DNA from: Pelodera strongyloides | Lineage: Eukaryota; Nematoda; Chromadorea; Rhabditida; Rhabditidae | Direction: 5' to 3' | Length of the DNA: 64,000 nt | Assembly: GCA_036852015.1 (NCBI GenBank) | Contig: JAANDG010000114.1 | Location: 186,001-250,000 of the forward strand | Part shown: positions 49,927 to 61,510 of the stretch, piece after piece | Layout of the letters: every line of letters starts with the position of its first letter | Position numbering within the stretch: position 1 is the first letter of the stretch | Notes under the pieces: generated by a model | Seen by the model: the letters and a program-made list of their open reading frames with translations, nothing else | The model's database searches: none | Told to the model about the DNA's origin: nothing | Position numbers and translations under genes: made by a program

Positions 49927-51580
49927 CAGAGAGCGTAGAGAGACAAACAGCTCTTCTCACTGTCTAACTCTCTAGCTGCATATTCAAATTTGTGTGATCA
50001 CGCCATTTGTTTTTCTTTTGCTGCGTATCGGCTTCATAGCTCATTAGTTTATTGATTCATTAGTTGTTTACTTGCTACTGTATGTTGTTGAATTTCTCAT
50101 CTCTAAACCAGTGCCGGTACTAGCGAGCGCCTTCACTTCAAGCTATATAGTATGTACAACCTCCACACGTCTTGTGCATATATAATATACACTCGTTGAA
50201 GAACGGTGTATTCACACGCCTTACTTGATCACCATGCAGTTGTACTTGCAGTAGTTTAGCATTTGGGGAATAGATCACTTATCTCGTATTGGTTGATAAT
50301 TCGACTGCGATGTAACACTTGACCCTTTTCTCGGCAGGAAACTTGCTTCCCAATCTATGTGTATTCATTTTCTAAAATAAAGTTTGGCAACAGAAAAGAA
50401 CCAAGCCTCTTCGTTATGTTGTGGTGCCGATCTACTTATATAAACATATATTCTGCTAAAGGTTCCCGTGAATAGCATAACTTTTCAACTTTTGTGCATT
50501 CAAGTGGAACGGTTTGTTGATCTTCTCGAGATCATTTAATGGGACTGCCCAAGTAACTCTGTGAAGTGAGCGTAGCGAGACAGACACTTCTTCTCGCGCT
50601 CTAACAGCATATTCAAATTTGTTTCATCATGTCACTTGAGTTTCTTTGCTGCACAACTCGGATACATCATTACATTAATTTTTGATTGTTCATGCCTGAA
50701 AACTACTTTTGAATTTCACTTATACCCGTATTGATTGAAAGTTCGACAAAAATTCCAACGCGAGTTTGCCTTTTGTAATGGGAATGTATACGTCATTCGG
50801 ACAATATCCACTGCTTGAAATTCCATGTAAAATTTGTTTTATTGTGAACAGTTGCTTTGCTTTATCCCCCCCCCCCCATATACGTTTCTTTTGCTTATTA
50901 GGAAACGTCATGCTCCATCTTCTTTCAGTCGGTTAAAAAAGCTTAAAAAAGAAAAGTGCGTTTTGTTCATGATTTTCATAGCACATAACCTTGCAAATTC
51001 TGTGCCACGTGGAATGGGTTGTTTTGATAGCCAATTGAGACCATTTCATGCGAGTGCCTTTTTGAAGAGAGCGCAGAGAGACAGTCTCCTCTTCTGTGCT
51101 CTCTAACATTAGACCAAATTTTTTGATCACCATAGCCCAATTTAGTCTATTATTTCATCGTAGCTCGGTTGATTAGTTTATTACTGCTTATTGATTGATT
51201 GTTTGTTTGCTTATAATTTACCTGTGAAGGTTGGCTATCTAATAAGCCAGTGCCGGGCCTGCGCTCCTTCGCGCTACATCAGAACAGGGCATTGTGATGG
51301 CCTTGTTTATCATTAAAGCTGTAGCAAAGGATTTGCAAGAATTACTCGTTTTCAGTTGGTCGTTTGTTCGACTGAAATTCTTGCGTGTATATTTGTTTGT
51401 TTGTTGGTCGAATGTGACATTCTGACACTTGCTACTCGAAAAACTGTCCGTTCACTTCCTTTTAGAAACTAACAGTCCACCCGCTTGACGGAACTTGCTT
51501 CTCAATCTTTGTTTGTTAATATATTAACAATTTGGGAAAGAGAGCACAGAGAGGCACACTCGTCTTCTGTACACTCTGCC
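49927..51580 (+). repeat. Four diverged hairpin modules upstream of gene D
   Basis: Modules start at about 49927, 50567, 51066 and 51538. Each has a purine-rich arm (GAGAGCGCAGAGAGACAG or variant), a short pyrimidine loop, and a complementary arm (TCTTCTGTGCTCTCTAAC or variant). Each is followed by a T-rich tail with TTTGCTGC or a related block and TTTATTGATT-like sequence. Spacing is 640, 499 and 472 bp. The arm sequences differ between copies while the ability to pair is mostly kept (for example TCTGTGCTCTC with GAGAGCGCAGA, and TCTCGCGCTC with GAGCGTAGCGAGA). The last module lies about 150 bp before the gene D start codon. Confidence 0.55.
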
Positions 51581-51728
51581 TGCATGTTCATTTCCTTCTT
51601 TTTTTGGTCGCCAAATTTGGACCAATTTTCTTCGCAATTCGGTTGTATTATTTACCTTCATACACTCGTTCTTATTAGGTTCGATTGGTTTTTTAGGTTT
51701 TTTGAAGACTACGTAATCTCTGAGAAGA

Positions 51729-54700
51729 ATGGATTCCGAAGCAAATAATGAAGAAGACCAGAAGCCAACACAGGTTTGTGAAACTCATGTTTTTCTTTGA
51801 TATTAGGTTTATTTCTGAACTAGAACGTGATGTGTGTGTTAAGAAATTGAACTTTGTATATGTTACCTTTGGCTGAATGAAAATTTCTTACAGTTCCGTA
51901 ACTTACAAGAAGAATGCGTGCGTGAATTTATCACATACCATTGGAGCGAGCTGGCTAAAGATGAAGATGCAAATGCTGCCCTTCGCAAGTTGAACAACGT
52001 ATGTCGAATTACTCAAAAACTTTCCTACTTATATCATGCATATGTGTCGATAAGTATCGGCGTGCTTGAAGTCCACGCTATTTTCTATTGCGTTCCTTCC
52101 GTATATACCGACAATTGCAGAAGCATCCATACTGTGATGCGCCAGTTTCTCGATATGATCTCGACGAGTTTGAACAGGAGGTGTCTTCAAGATGCACAGT
52201 AAGCCTTCGCCTTGTTTTTGTTTGTTGTGTCGGTCCTTTCATGCCTTGGGTTTAGTTGAACCATCTAGGTGCCCGCGAACCCATGAATAAGAATATATGT
52301 CTTTGCGTATGATATTGAAGAAGCATAATATCTGCCAAAAGCTGAGACAGGATTCTAGCGGTAAAATGTTGAAGGAAGCAATAGTGCTGCATATTTGAGC
52401 AACCATCGCGTATGCTTTATCTTCGCGAAAGAAGTAATTACCTTTACTTGAATATTTGTAGGAATGGAACTACGCAGTTCCGTCGTTTGAATACACTGGA
52501 GAGTCAGAAGGTCGGCTGGAGGAATTGATTAAAAATGCTCACTCTTGTTTTGCCATCGAAGGCCTATTGGACTTCCAGGGTATTCGGCGTGAAGCCTTTA
52601 AGCCTGAAGAACTGATTAAAATCGATCCGCTGTACACTACCACCGTTAGTTTTTTTTGTTTTATTTTTTGAGTAAGACTCCTTCGGTCGTTCCTAAGGAA
52701 CATTTCTTTGCGTGAAACATGCAACATGCATTGGTAATTTCGCACACGATGCAGAAAGGCACAACAATATGGACAAAAAAGAGACTCCCCAATGAGTGTC
52801 CACCTATACCTTTCTAGCTTGCGGAGTATCCGTCTGATCAGAATAGTGAGAAGAATTGTTTGCGAATTGGTAAATTTGCACTTCGCCTTCTCCATACTTA
52901 CGCCCAAGAAAATATTGAGAATTTGATGAGAGGTAGGTCTTTTTTCTTTATGTTGCTGTAAGAAAAATCTTTCGCAAGCTGTATGCCAAACTTAGATGCA
53001 GCTGTTACCTCAAAAAAAAGGAAACATCAAAACTGTCTTGGCTGCTCACTGTTAGTAATTTGCTTTAGCTATGGGGCAAGGACGGCAGACCTCACCCCCA
53101 AATGTCGTAAGATACGGAATCGTAACCGATTTTCCCCGTCTAGCGTCAGTACGAGCGGTATGTTCCTTAACAATAGAATGGCCGATCTCGCTGTTGAAGA
53201 GACTCCTCTTCATTTATAGTTTATTGTCTCAATAATAGTCAACTACTTTCAACCTTTCACTCAGAAAACTCGTTTAGCCTGTCAAACCCGTTCGAGGAAA
53301 TCCTATTTGTTATAAGTAAACATATTTACAGGAATTGAGTAAGATTCCAACCTATCTGCTCCCTAACCACCACGAGTCTTTTCTGAGGATGCAAGGCATC
53401 ACGAAGCTTGACAGCCAATTCCTTTTCTTTTTGGTAAGTTAATTATGTACACTTGTTCGCTCTTGGCATGTAACTTTATCACTAACACCCGCGTTGTGAA
53501 CTGTGAACCTTGGATTTTACTCTTTTTAGGGGCCTGGAAGTTATCTGAAGGAGAAGGGACCCTTACCCACTGCGGTCGTCCTCTGCAACGTCGGTCCTTG
53601 CAGAGTGAAGGTGCGCGCCCGGATCTGCCAAATGACCAGTGCAATGGTCCCAAACGTCCTTGAAAAGAGTAAAATCGGCCACCAGGTAAATTTTAATAAT
53701 GATTTCATCATCCTACGTTCGGCTCAGCAGTTGCTTACTCGGATATTTTTGTGCCCATTGAGGTGCTTTCTTCTGGAAACGCATAACAGTTCAATATACG
53801 TACGGAAAATATGTTGATTATTAATAATGTTTCTTTAGAGCAACATCAGGACCAAATTATTAAGCCGACTTCGCATACCGTATTCCATGTAAGTTTTTTT
53901 GTGGCTCTCTGTGCTGTTGAGGACGCTTTCATGCGTCCCGCACAGTTGCCGAAGTTTCATTGGCACACTCTTGACTCATATCTGTTGATTACTGTTGACT
54001 TGTTCAGCTCATTCATGGGCTGACGTATAAACCATACTCCATCTCCTTACCCTCAGGATTGACGTGAAGCCGGGCCAGTTGTTGTTTGTTCCTGCTCTTC
54101 ACGTCTACCAGATTCGTACTGAGGGAGTGGCAACACTTTTGATGTGGCTCTACGCACCAATCACCGCGCCAAATCTGAACACGATCAGCTCATGGGGCCG
54201 CAATGCATTCATGGTACGTCGAGTAGTCGTTATCAGTATACAATTTTTGTCTTTCCTTTTGCTGAAAAGTCCGAATCACTTTATTTATGCGAGTGGTGAG
54301 GCGAAAAAGGATTACCTTTTTAGGGATTCCGGACACTCAAGGTTATATTAGAATTGATGAAGAAGGGCAAGTTGGACGACCAGCTGCTTTACGGATCGGT
54401 TAAAGCGACGGCCGCTTGTATGATTGTGCAGGACAAACTTTGGGCAGAGGAGCTACAGTCGGTGGGCAAGGTACTTGTAAAATATCGCAAAAAAACGATA
54501 GAGAATGCTGTTATTCTGTGATGATGATGGAATTGAACTAATTCAGGAATTGAACTAATTCACTTGCTTTTTATTCATTTAGGTCCTACTCCACCAGGAG
54601 AGCATGGACGTCGGTTACTACGAGCGCCAACATAGTCCATCAGCATCATTCTGTGACGGTTGCTCGGTAGGCTCTTGCTCATCATAATCGCCTAATTTTT

Positions 54701-55158
54701 CTGAATATAAAGATGCTTAACTCATTTGTGGAACGCACAAGATTCCATGTTTAGGCGGAAATTTTCAACACAGCTTTGGCGGAACGCAGCGGCGCTACAT
54801 ATAAGCAGCTTTGCCAAGGTTGTGCCCGAACGTAAGTGGTTTTCTTTCTTGCAACAAAAGAACAATTTATTGTACAGTGTCTTTGCAACACAGCAAGTTG
54901 AAGAGTTGGACACAAACATTTAATTTCTGTCTCTTACAGAGTCCCATATACAGAGGAACGCTTTCTGGCGGTACAAAGTATGTCGTATGAGGAATTATCA
55001 GCACTTTTCGACCAGTTCATCACGGCGGCAAGTATTCGTAATGTTTCTAATTAATACTCACTGCAATTGTTTTGCAACGAGTAAAAACGCAACGATGTTG
55101 ATTTCGCAATATATCTAGCAATTTATAAATTAAATAACCTTACTTTCAGAACGAATAG
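51729..55158 (+). CDS. Divergent KDM6-derived JmjC-like protein without the HxE motif (gene D)
   Basis: Fifteen exons (51729-51773, 51894-51998, 52121-52198, 52462-52644, 52818-52932, 53069-53157, 53332-53433, 53530-53685, 53839-53888, 54057-54213, 54324-54470, 54583-54666, 54755-54831, 54940-55027, 55150-55158) give 494 residues in frame. Exons 7-13 have exactly the lengths of those in gene C (102, 156, 50, 157, 147, 84, 77 nt), although the protein sequences have diverged strongly. KEKGPLPT replaces the HxE site. The third-ligand strand reads VPALHVYQIRTEG, with a histidine two positions off in an ungapped alignment. The zinc cysteines are kept at 433/436 (FCDGC) and 457/460 (LCQGC). The penultimate intron has the same GC donor (GCG|GCAAGTATTCG) as gene C, and both end in Asn-Glu-stop. 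I infer a non-catalytic paralogue; a changed activity cannot be excluded. Confidence 0.83.
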
Positions 55159-57355
55159 TCAGGACGATCGGTCAAGTGGGCTCCTGTGTGGTCGCAACCA
55201 CATGCTCGCCGAACAGCCGTCCCCGTGATCCAGAGATACCTCAAGGTACCTTAGTTTATGTAAACCCAGAATTCGATGCACTGTTTGTGTTTACCCACAC
55301 AAATATTCCGTAGAAAATTTACAATGCTCGTTCTGTTGGTTCACTTTTCGAATATCTTAATCATCCACTACCCCTTTACACACTTTATTTGTTATCATGC
55401 TATATTAGCCAGTGTTACGTATTGCGTTGTCGTGACTGCACGACCACTCTCTCCTATTTATTAACATAATTACCGTAGAATTAGGGTTTATATTCCCGCT
55501 TACCCTTATTACCAATACCGTAACCGTAATAGGTTAATTATTATATTTGGCCTAAATTGGGCATATTCTTCGTATTAATACTCTGTGTAGTCTATAAGAC
55601 TTGGGGGCTGCGTGCCCGTATTATTCTCGTCTACCTAGACGAAGCTCTCCCACAGCTATCATCTTATTCCTGGAACTATACCGAGCTCCGAAAGAGATCG
55701 GTGATCTTTGAGTGGCAATAGGTGAAACCGACGCCCGGATCATTAACTTACCTTCGTGGTATTTTCCTCTTTGTCGTTGTATTGCCTCGAACCGTAGCAA
55801 TAGACTATTTATATAAACTGTCTTTCTTTACTGGACTTCGGGTCGGAAGACGAGAGCACAACATACAGTGCCAGTCTTTTCATGCGTTATATTAATTCCA
55901 TACTTACTGAATTTACACTGGATATCAGTCCTCAAGTCAAGTAGGAACTGTTTGTTGAAATTGTGAAATTGCCTCAACTTAGTCTCAACTTGTAGTTCGG
56001 TTGAGCTGGAACATAATATTGCAGATTGCATTTCGCTCCACTTATTCCTTGTACATAAGCATTTGTTGAATTTTGTTGGTCATATGTTGAGTTGTTGATT
56101 TTTTATGAGATTCTTGCTGATCTCTGTGTATTCCTGTTCATTTCGCTGTAGTCATTTTTCATTCTGCGTGTTGTTCTGTTATATTTTTTTATCTACGCGT
56201 TTCCTGAGATTAGTACTGTTCTCAGTATTGTTGGACTTATTGTTGTCATTGTTGAACCTGCATGTTAACCACATCACATTTAACCGTTGAACTCGTGGTT
56301 TTGATTAAGATCTGATGTTTTTTGAGCGGCCAATTGCCATTGTTGATTTGTGTCCGTATGCATATATTTGTTTGGTACTCTAAGTTATCTGTTAAAATAA
56401 TATGTTGTAGTATATGTTGTTTTCCGCAATACATGGGTCGAACCGCACTAGAGAATTAAGAAGCTTACCGTTAGTACAAATCATAAACCAAAATGTGTTT
56501 GTCCTGGATCAAAAATACGGAGTGACAAACCGGTCATCATGAAATGGAGTTTTTTTAGTGAGAAACTTTCCCGAACGTTATGATGACTCAGATTTCACAA
56601 AAACAAAGTGGGAGTTGTTTCGAAGTCCATGATCTTTATTGAGTCAAAGGCAAACAGTTACCTTTTGTGTTCCTGGAAGAATCGCTGCGTATTTCGCAGC
56701 ATGCGGATACATCGGAGAAAGGTATGCTAATGGTACAGCCGGTGCGCAAACCGAAGCGATTAACAGGAGTTCAAGTAGGAACGCTATGATATTGTATACA
56801 AGTATTCATGCTCACAACAAACTTGCCCACTCAGTTGCCACGTCAACTTAAGTAATAAGAAAATAATTGTGTCCCTACCGTAGCCTTTTGACCCCCCTTT
56901 TCATCCTTTTATCTTCACTGATAAACTTAAATTGGGACCAGGTTTAAATATAATTTGCTTGTAAATATGTATATCAACAAATGTGTTTAAACTCATAAGT
57001 ACTTGCAATCTTTATTCAAGCTTAAAAATACGGTCAAAATAAAAGAGCTGCAATGTATGAAGAGAACGTATGAAGAGAACGGGAATAACTCAAAGCCCTA
57101 TTTCGGGGTGTTGTGTCTCTAGCTTTACATAACAGCAAATCTCGTATGTCATGTGCATGAGGAACTTAAAATACATTTAGCATCGAGATAGATCTTCGAG
57201 GAAGACAAATATATACAGATAAACAATATATACAGAGTTTCGTGTATGCTGTATGGGTTATTATTGTGCAATTATATTCAAAAATATACGACCGGATATT
57301 GAATGTTATAGTCATTGAGACTGGTTAATGCGGTTTAATATATAGCCACAACGTG
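55159..57355. other. Intergenic region, no supported gene
   Basis: AT-rich spacer between the convergent 3' ends of gene D and the esterase gene. Short frames lack splice signals in consistent phase and resemble nothing else in the window. Short direct repeats such as TATGAAGAGAACG near 57056-57080 are visible. Confidence 0.45.
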
Positions 57356-57517
57356 TTAGAGTAGTATGACCGCCGCAACATTAGGCAAGCGGTCATCTAT
57401 GCAATTCCGCCGTCGTCTTCGAAGACACGCAAGTTCTGGACAAATTGGGCTTCGGCGATACTCCGCGCGGTCGGTCTGGCAAATCTTCTTCTTGCAGTGA
57501 TGCATCATGTCGATCTG
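57356..57517 (-). other. Downstream exon-like block of the esterase, probably 3' UTR
   Basis: After the esterase stop the minus strand reads on to AAG|GTACCC, and a TTTCAG acceptor lies just above ATCGACATGATG at about 57517. The block has a counterpart behind the pseudogene at 47100-47275, with shared runs such as GAATATCGC/GAGTATCGC and TTCGAAGACGA. The simplest reading is an intron within the 3' UTR. Confidence 0.4.
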
Positions 57518-57680
57518 AAACAAATCATGGTCATAAGCTGATAACACTGCTCACAACGCAGAACTATGGTGACACATTAAGCATACACATTAAGTTAAGA
57601 ACTAATACATTGGAGCATGAGGCGCTAGAACTCAAAAAAATTTAGGGTACCTTGGTCACGTTTCCATTAGTGTCGTTCTT

Positions 57681-59741
57681 CTACTCCTCGTCAATTCTTT
57701 CGTGTACCCAGGCGATCACGTCATGAAGAGATTCCTGCGCGATGAACAGCTCATTATGAAAATTGAGCATCGCATGGAAGCCGTTGTCGTAATGCATCAA
57801 CTTGGTAGGAACACTGGCACGGCGGAGACGCTCAGCATACAACCAGCCTGAAGACATGTTGTTGTTAAATGAGAAGAACAACAATTGTTGGACTGTATAT
57901 CTAAGACAAGACAACCCTCACCGTCATCTCGCAATATGTCGAATTCACACGTGACCACCAGAGTAGCTGGAAGAGCAGTTAGGTTTGTTTCCACAAGAGG
58001 GGCGAATGAAGGGTCCAAGAGGCGACTTTCGAGAAGATTCTGAACATAATCATTTAGTGAGTATAATTGAGTGGGGGATGCAAGGTAAATTCCGTAGACA
58101 AGTTCTTACCATGGCGACTTCGTTTGCTTCGACTACGGGTCGAATGCCAGCCACGCGAACTCCGCCGACAAATGAAGTGTTGCGGGGGATGAGGGTACGA
58201 TCCAGAGCCTTCGAAGTCTTCTCATGAACAAGGTCGCTCACGTGTCCATTGGTGAGGGCAGCAAGTGCCACCTCCGGACTAGTGACGACGTCGATACCAG
58301 CGTACCAAGTATAGTAGAATGCCAATGAGATTGGATCTGAATGAACGGTATAAGTTACAGTCATCATAGGTCGTGCATAACGATAAAAATATAGCATAAA
58401 TTTAAAACTTACCAATAAAGGCCATTCCCTCCATATGACTGTAGTAGTAACGGAAAGTTGGTCCTTGAAGGTCGTGGAATTGCAGCAAAGGATAGAGGAG
58501 AACCTAAAAAAAAAGAATTAGAAAAGCTAACTGTGGGTCACAACGAACCAATTTGTCAAATGAAGAATTTACCTGAGCCTTAAGTTCCGGAGTGGCCCCA
58601 TTGTTTCTTCTTCGCTGCGCAATGGAAGCAACTAAGTTTCCGCCGGCTGAGTCACCCATCAAGACCACCTTGGAGGCATCGACACCATAGAGGAAGGAGA
58701 TGTTCATGAAGTGGTTGATGGCCTTCTCGCAGTCCTCCAACCCTCCGGGGTATACAGTTTCTGGAGCGAGGCGGTAGTCGACGGCAATGACAACGAGCTC
58801 GGACCTGAAGTGAACATTATATAAATGCATAAAAAAGAAACTATAATCCAAACAAATGTTGTAGATATTGATCATTTTCATGACGCTAACCGAGTAGCGA
58901 CCCACCACATGGCAATTCTTCGCATTAGACCCTCAAATATTTCAGTGTTTCCCAGGGTAAAACCTCCTCCGTGTATGTAGAAGATTGCTCCATCGGAAGT
59001 CCTATTTCCCTTTGGAACATAGGTGCGCACCTAAATAATTTTCAATTAATCAAGGAAATTTGGCTCCAACAGAGCGTTCAACTTAAATCAACAACATACC
59101 TTAATTCCACCAAACGAGCTGGTGCCCAAATGCAGGGTTGGATGGTAGTCGAACATATTTCTTGGGTCGATAACTCGAGAAAGAACGTTTAACACGGCAC
59201 GCGTCCAACGAAGCCGGCAAAAGGCATCGGGGCACAGTCTAAAACGAAAATTTTCAACACAGCATTAGAACAATCATTAAAACACAAAAAAAAACTTCAA
59301 AAGTTTACCTGTCTGCGGGATAGAGGTAGGTGACCCTCAATACGGGCTCAATCAAATGCATGGCGAATCGATCGGGTCCGCACGCAGTTAAACCCTCAGG
59401 CAGGGGTCTGTACACGAACAATCCGAGGAAAGCGAGCACGAGAACAGTGGAGATGAGCCGCTTCTTGGGGAATTTGCACCGAGACTTCTTGATTGGAACC
59501 ACAACAAAAGAACTCTCTAGTTTGCTGTCATCCAGTGGCAAATCGGCAGGAAACGGCGAGCTTGTTAGTGAGTTCTGAAACAGTTAGTATAAGGCGCAAC
59601 AGTAAATAGCACAGAGAACGTCCTAAAGCAAGACCTGAACAAAGGCCTCAACTGAAAATAAAAATATTTAAACTCAAAACAAAGCAACTAAATCATAGTT
59701 GGAATTTGGGTTTGATTAGACAAAACGATAAAACATACCAT
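57681..59741 (-). CDS. Arylacetamide deacetylase-like membrane esterase/lipase
   Basis: Nine coding exons (59739-59741, 59309-59574, 59100-59238, 58891-59030, 58573-58804, 58413-58503, 58110-58336, 57922-58039, 57681-57847) give 460 residues in frame. An N-terminal helix (about 41-56, LISTVLVLAFLGLFVY) preceded by KKSRCKFPKKR suggests a type II membrane anchor. The alpha/beta-hydrolase core has the oxyanion motif HGGGF (156-160), nucleophile S235 in GDSAGG, D400 in CEFDILRD and H430 in DNGFH. This is the hormone-sensitive-lipase/AADAC family, whose members hydrolyse esters or amides at the endoplasmic reticulum membrane with the active site in the lumen. The first coding exon consists of the ATG alone, followed at once by GTATGT. 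A broken copy lies at 47-48 kb. Confidence 0.93.
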
Positions 59742-59860
59742 GGTTACGCTTCGGCCGATCCTCCGTTTGTGTTTGGTTGGTTAGTAGACGATAGGAGTGA
59801 GTGGCGGCAACACGGGGTTAGTTAATGGATACAATGACGATAATTATTTAACGTGTCACC

Positions 59861-59868
59861 CTTTTATA
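59861..59868 (-). promoter_or_regulatory. TATA box of the esterase gene
   Basis: TATAAAAG on the minus strand, in GGTATAAAAGGG, lies 120 bp upstream of the esterase start codon. The spacing allows a short first exon with a 5' UTR and the ATG. This suggests a conventional promoter instead of a trans-spliced internal site. Confidence 0.55.
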
Positions 59869-60383
59869 CCACCATTTGGCGCCAAAATAACTTTTTCGAG
59901 AAGTGTTGACAATTAACAAAGAGGCTAATTAAGAAAAGCGCCCGAGGCCCTTTGCCCAACCGCAATACATTGTGACCACCACTTGCATTGGTTGAAAGTT
60001 CAAAGTACATCACAACTACATAATCGAGACTTATCAACCTACAAAACTTAAAAAAAACAATACTCTGTAAGAAAATTAAGGAAATAAAAATATGTAGAAA
60101 TCAGATTATGAAATATAGTATTCCAAAATTACCGTTTTTCCTATCTCTAAAGAAGGCGTTACTAATCAATTTTTATCCTTTAATGGTATACTAAACAAAG
60201 CGTTAGACTAAAGATTCACTTCATAAAGTGCAGAAAGAGAAAGCTAAAACTAGTTATTTTTGAATCAACTTAAACCAGCGTGCGTTTTTGCCTAAAGACC
60301 GTGTGAAAATGTTCATTGTTTGTTCTGGTGAGTACAATTAAGTGGGAAATTCGCAGTTCTTGGCATTGTCTTTCAAGGAAAAA

Positions 60384-60641
60384 TTAAATGATGTCCTCTT
60401 CGTTGTTTTTAACAATTTCACCATTGAGCGTACTTCGCAGGATTGAAATAGTGTATTTTTTCATATTTCTTCGTGCGGGGTGGAAGCTGCCTCCAGGGCT
60501 ACAAAATTTGAATGTGGTTTGCCCATAACATAGGCATAGTTTGGGCATCACGTAAGGCTTTCCGTCCAGTCGAGGACTACGCGTTTTATAAACACCTAAA
60601 GTAATATTTCTTCCAGAGATCAATATATTTTCGTCTGCCAT
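60384..60641 (-). CDS. Small hypothetical single-exon gene
   Basis: An ATG-started frame of 85 codons (MADENILISGRNITLGVYK at the start, KNNEEDII at the end) with balanced composition and a basic middle (HPARRNMKKY). No splice sites are needed. I do not recognise a family. It could be a real small gene, an exon of something larger, or chance; its length alone is not decisive. Confidence 0.3.
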   Translation of the reverse strand: MADENILISGRNITLGVYKTRSPRLDGKPYVMPKLCLCYGQTTFKFCSPGGSFHPARRNMKKYTISILRSTLNGEIVKNNEEDII

Positions 60642-61510
60642 ACTCCCCAGTCAATAAGTGCGAAATATGTTTGGATAGGTATTAGAAGTCTTCTTTATCG
60701 CACAATCCCCACACACGGGATTAGTATCGCAGGCAACAGAATCTCAGCGAGGAGGCCCTTCTCTGGATAATCATCTAGACACTATCGACTTAAGCGAACA
60801 ATCAAGTGCACCGTCCATTAGCTTGTTACCTAACAGTACAACTTCAGCGTGTTCAAATGCAATATAGCAACATCACGTCTGAAGCAAAAATTTGCCCGAA
60901 CCATCTTTGAATTGACGAAAGAACATCTAGATAACTTGCTCGACGTTTTGTACTACGTCTGGATACGCAGTATGCAAGCACATCCAATCTTTATTTTTCC
61001 GATGTTCGTCTAGTCGAATTATGTTGAAAATGTATAGTGTCTTACGCATATCTGAGCTCTTTTGTTCCGTGAATGATGAATTTTGTACTGTTTTGTTTCT
61101 ATTCTGTTTGCTCGGATTATCTTGCCTACAGACCCTTGTTTTTCATACTGTATGCCCGCCACCTCGTCTTGTGCAAATCGCCTGGAAGCCTTTGAAGTAG
61201 TGACTATGTAGTCTAGTTGTGCGCATTTCACTCAGATTGAAATCTGATGTGCGTTAGTTTTTCACATTTGATGCTGCATTTCACTGTTATGTCAACTGAT
61301 ATATCCCCATATATAAAAGCTTATTGTTGATATACTGTACATAATGATTTTTTTTGAAGCACACGCAGTTTTTTAAATTTCTTGTGTTAGCTGAAATTGT
61401 CCAGATCTTCAGATAATATGCGTCCTTATTAGATCTACGTTTTACTGTCGTTTCCCTGTAAATCAAACGAACATTCCAGTAATCGCAGCATAAGGTCTTC
61501 TGGCAGTCTG

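Noticed and set aside
57644..57683. Stop-codon readthrough of the esterase
   Set aside because: All three frames of the downstream block are interrupted or lack protein-like continuity in one of the two copies, so a 3' UTR intron explains it more simply.
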